DNA of 64,000 nucleotides from Arthrobacter ipis (GTDB taxonomy: Bacteria > Actinomycetota > Actinomycetes > Actinomycetales > Micrococcaceae): positions 82,839 through 146,838 of the forward strand of contig NZ_JAAOXD010000001.1 in the NCBI RefSeq assembly GCF_014694315.1. The letters run 5' to 3'. The notes under the pieces were generated by a model. That model was not told the origin of the DNA, did no database searches, and saw nothing but the letters and a program-made list of their open reading frames with translations. Shown here piece after piece: positions 63,804 through 64,000 of this stretch. The translations under genes were made by a program, and so were the position numbers. How positions within the stretch are numbered: the stretch's first letter is position 1; each line of letters begins with the position of its first letter.

Positions 63804-64000
63804 ATGATGGAGTGGCTCCTTGTCGCCGCCGGACTGCTGCTGATCCTCGGAACAGGCTTCTTCGTCGCCGTCGAGTTTTCCCTTATTGCGCTGGATCAGC
63901 CCACCGTGCAGCGTGCCGTTGACGACGGCGACGCCGCCGCAGTGCCGCTGCTCAAGTGCCTGAAGTCCCTGTCCACGCAGCTGTCCAGCTGCCAGCTCGG
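63804..64000 (+). CDS. Hemolysin/CorC-family (CNNM domain) membrane protein, N-terminal part
   Basis: The window ends inside this gene; 65 residues are visible. WLLVAAGLLLILGTGFFVAV followed by EFSLIALDQPTVQRAVDDGD and LKSLSTQLSSCQLG matches the start of the CNNM transmembrane domain of HlyC/CorC proteins, which export magnesium or cobalt with cytoplasmic CBS domains. The rest, including any CBS pair, lies outside. Two ATGs are adjacent (63804 and 63807); no strong ribosome binding site is seen. Confidence 0.85.
   Translation, partial: MMEWLLVAAGLLLILGTGFFVAVEFSLIALDQPTVQRAVDDGDAAAVPLLKCLKSLSTQLSSCQL

Noticed and set aside
63671-63922. 83-residue frame before and across the CorC-type start
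   Set aside because: It overlaps the start of a recognisable membrane protein in another frame, has no ribosome binding site, and its sequence is Ala/Pro/Arg-rich without family features.

Overview
The window is high-GC actinobacterial chromosome, most likely from Arthrobacter, Pseudarthrobacter or a close Micrococcaceae relative. The evidence is WhiB1, a mycothiol-type SigR/RshA pair, the fused E2-E1 2-oxoglutarate decarboxylase (Kgd), the 24-residue ribosomal protein bL37, a SAM-IV riboswitch, actinobacterial tmRNA, and many GTG starts with ATGA overlaps. I saw no tRNA, rRNA, CRISPR array, prophage or replication origin. All calls come from reading the sequence; nothing was searched against a database.

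Layout. 1-5.3 kb: whiB1, a small membrane protein, and a large FHA-FtsK/SpoIIIE ATPase of the EssC/EccC kind with no secretion partners in view. 5.5-20.4 kb: a long plus-strand envelope polysaccharide locus. It starts with a galactofuranose module (glf, glfT2, ABC permease and ATPase), then an acyltransferase-SGNH protein, a four-gene pathway for UDP-2,3-diacetamido-2,3-dideoxyglucuronate (wbpA, wbpD, wbpE and wbpB types), two glycosyltransferases, a DUF2304 protein and a Wzx-type flippase. 20.45-20.96 kb: an internally deleted IS481-family element with both ends intact. 21-29 kb: minus-strand glycosyltransferases, a large membrane protein and a secreted GH25 lysozyme with three calcium-loop repeat modules. 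29.3-31.4 kb: a membrane acyltransferase and galE, which supplies UDP-Gal to glf.

31.5-36.3 kb: a compact Tad pilus operon (ATPase, two membrane platform proteins, a pilin-like peptide, three TadE/TadG-like proteins). 36.4-41.9 kb: prfB, ftsE-ftsX with an M23 peptidase, smpB and ssrA. 42-47.4 kb: a large secreted protein of unknown function beside the tmRNA, an HtrA-like protease, small hypotheticals and an MFS exporter. 47.4-55.5 kb (minus): two fluoride channels, a DtxR regulator, a methyltransferase, a SAM-IV-controlled cysteine desulfurase-like enzyme, hisN, rsgA, aroA and a DoxX protein. 55.6-57.1 kb: the sigR-rshA operon and bL37. 57.2-63.4 kb (minus): PadR and DUF4097 genes, a degenerate SGNH protein and kgd. 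The window ends inside a CorC/HlyC-type membrane protein.

Functional links. The 5.5-31 kb block builds, decorates and exports one or more cell-surface glycans. FtsEX and the adjacent M23 peptidase form a division hydrolase module. SigR/RshA is a thiol-oxidative stress switch; promoters of exact GGAAT-N18-GTT form lie upstream of sigR and of ssrA, tying trans-translation to disulphide stress. The least explained items are the 42.1-44.0 kb secreted protein, the SGNH-fold protein that has lost its catalytic residues, and the riboswitch-controlled PLP enzyme.
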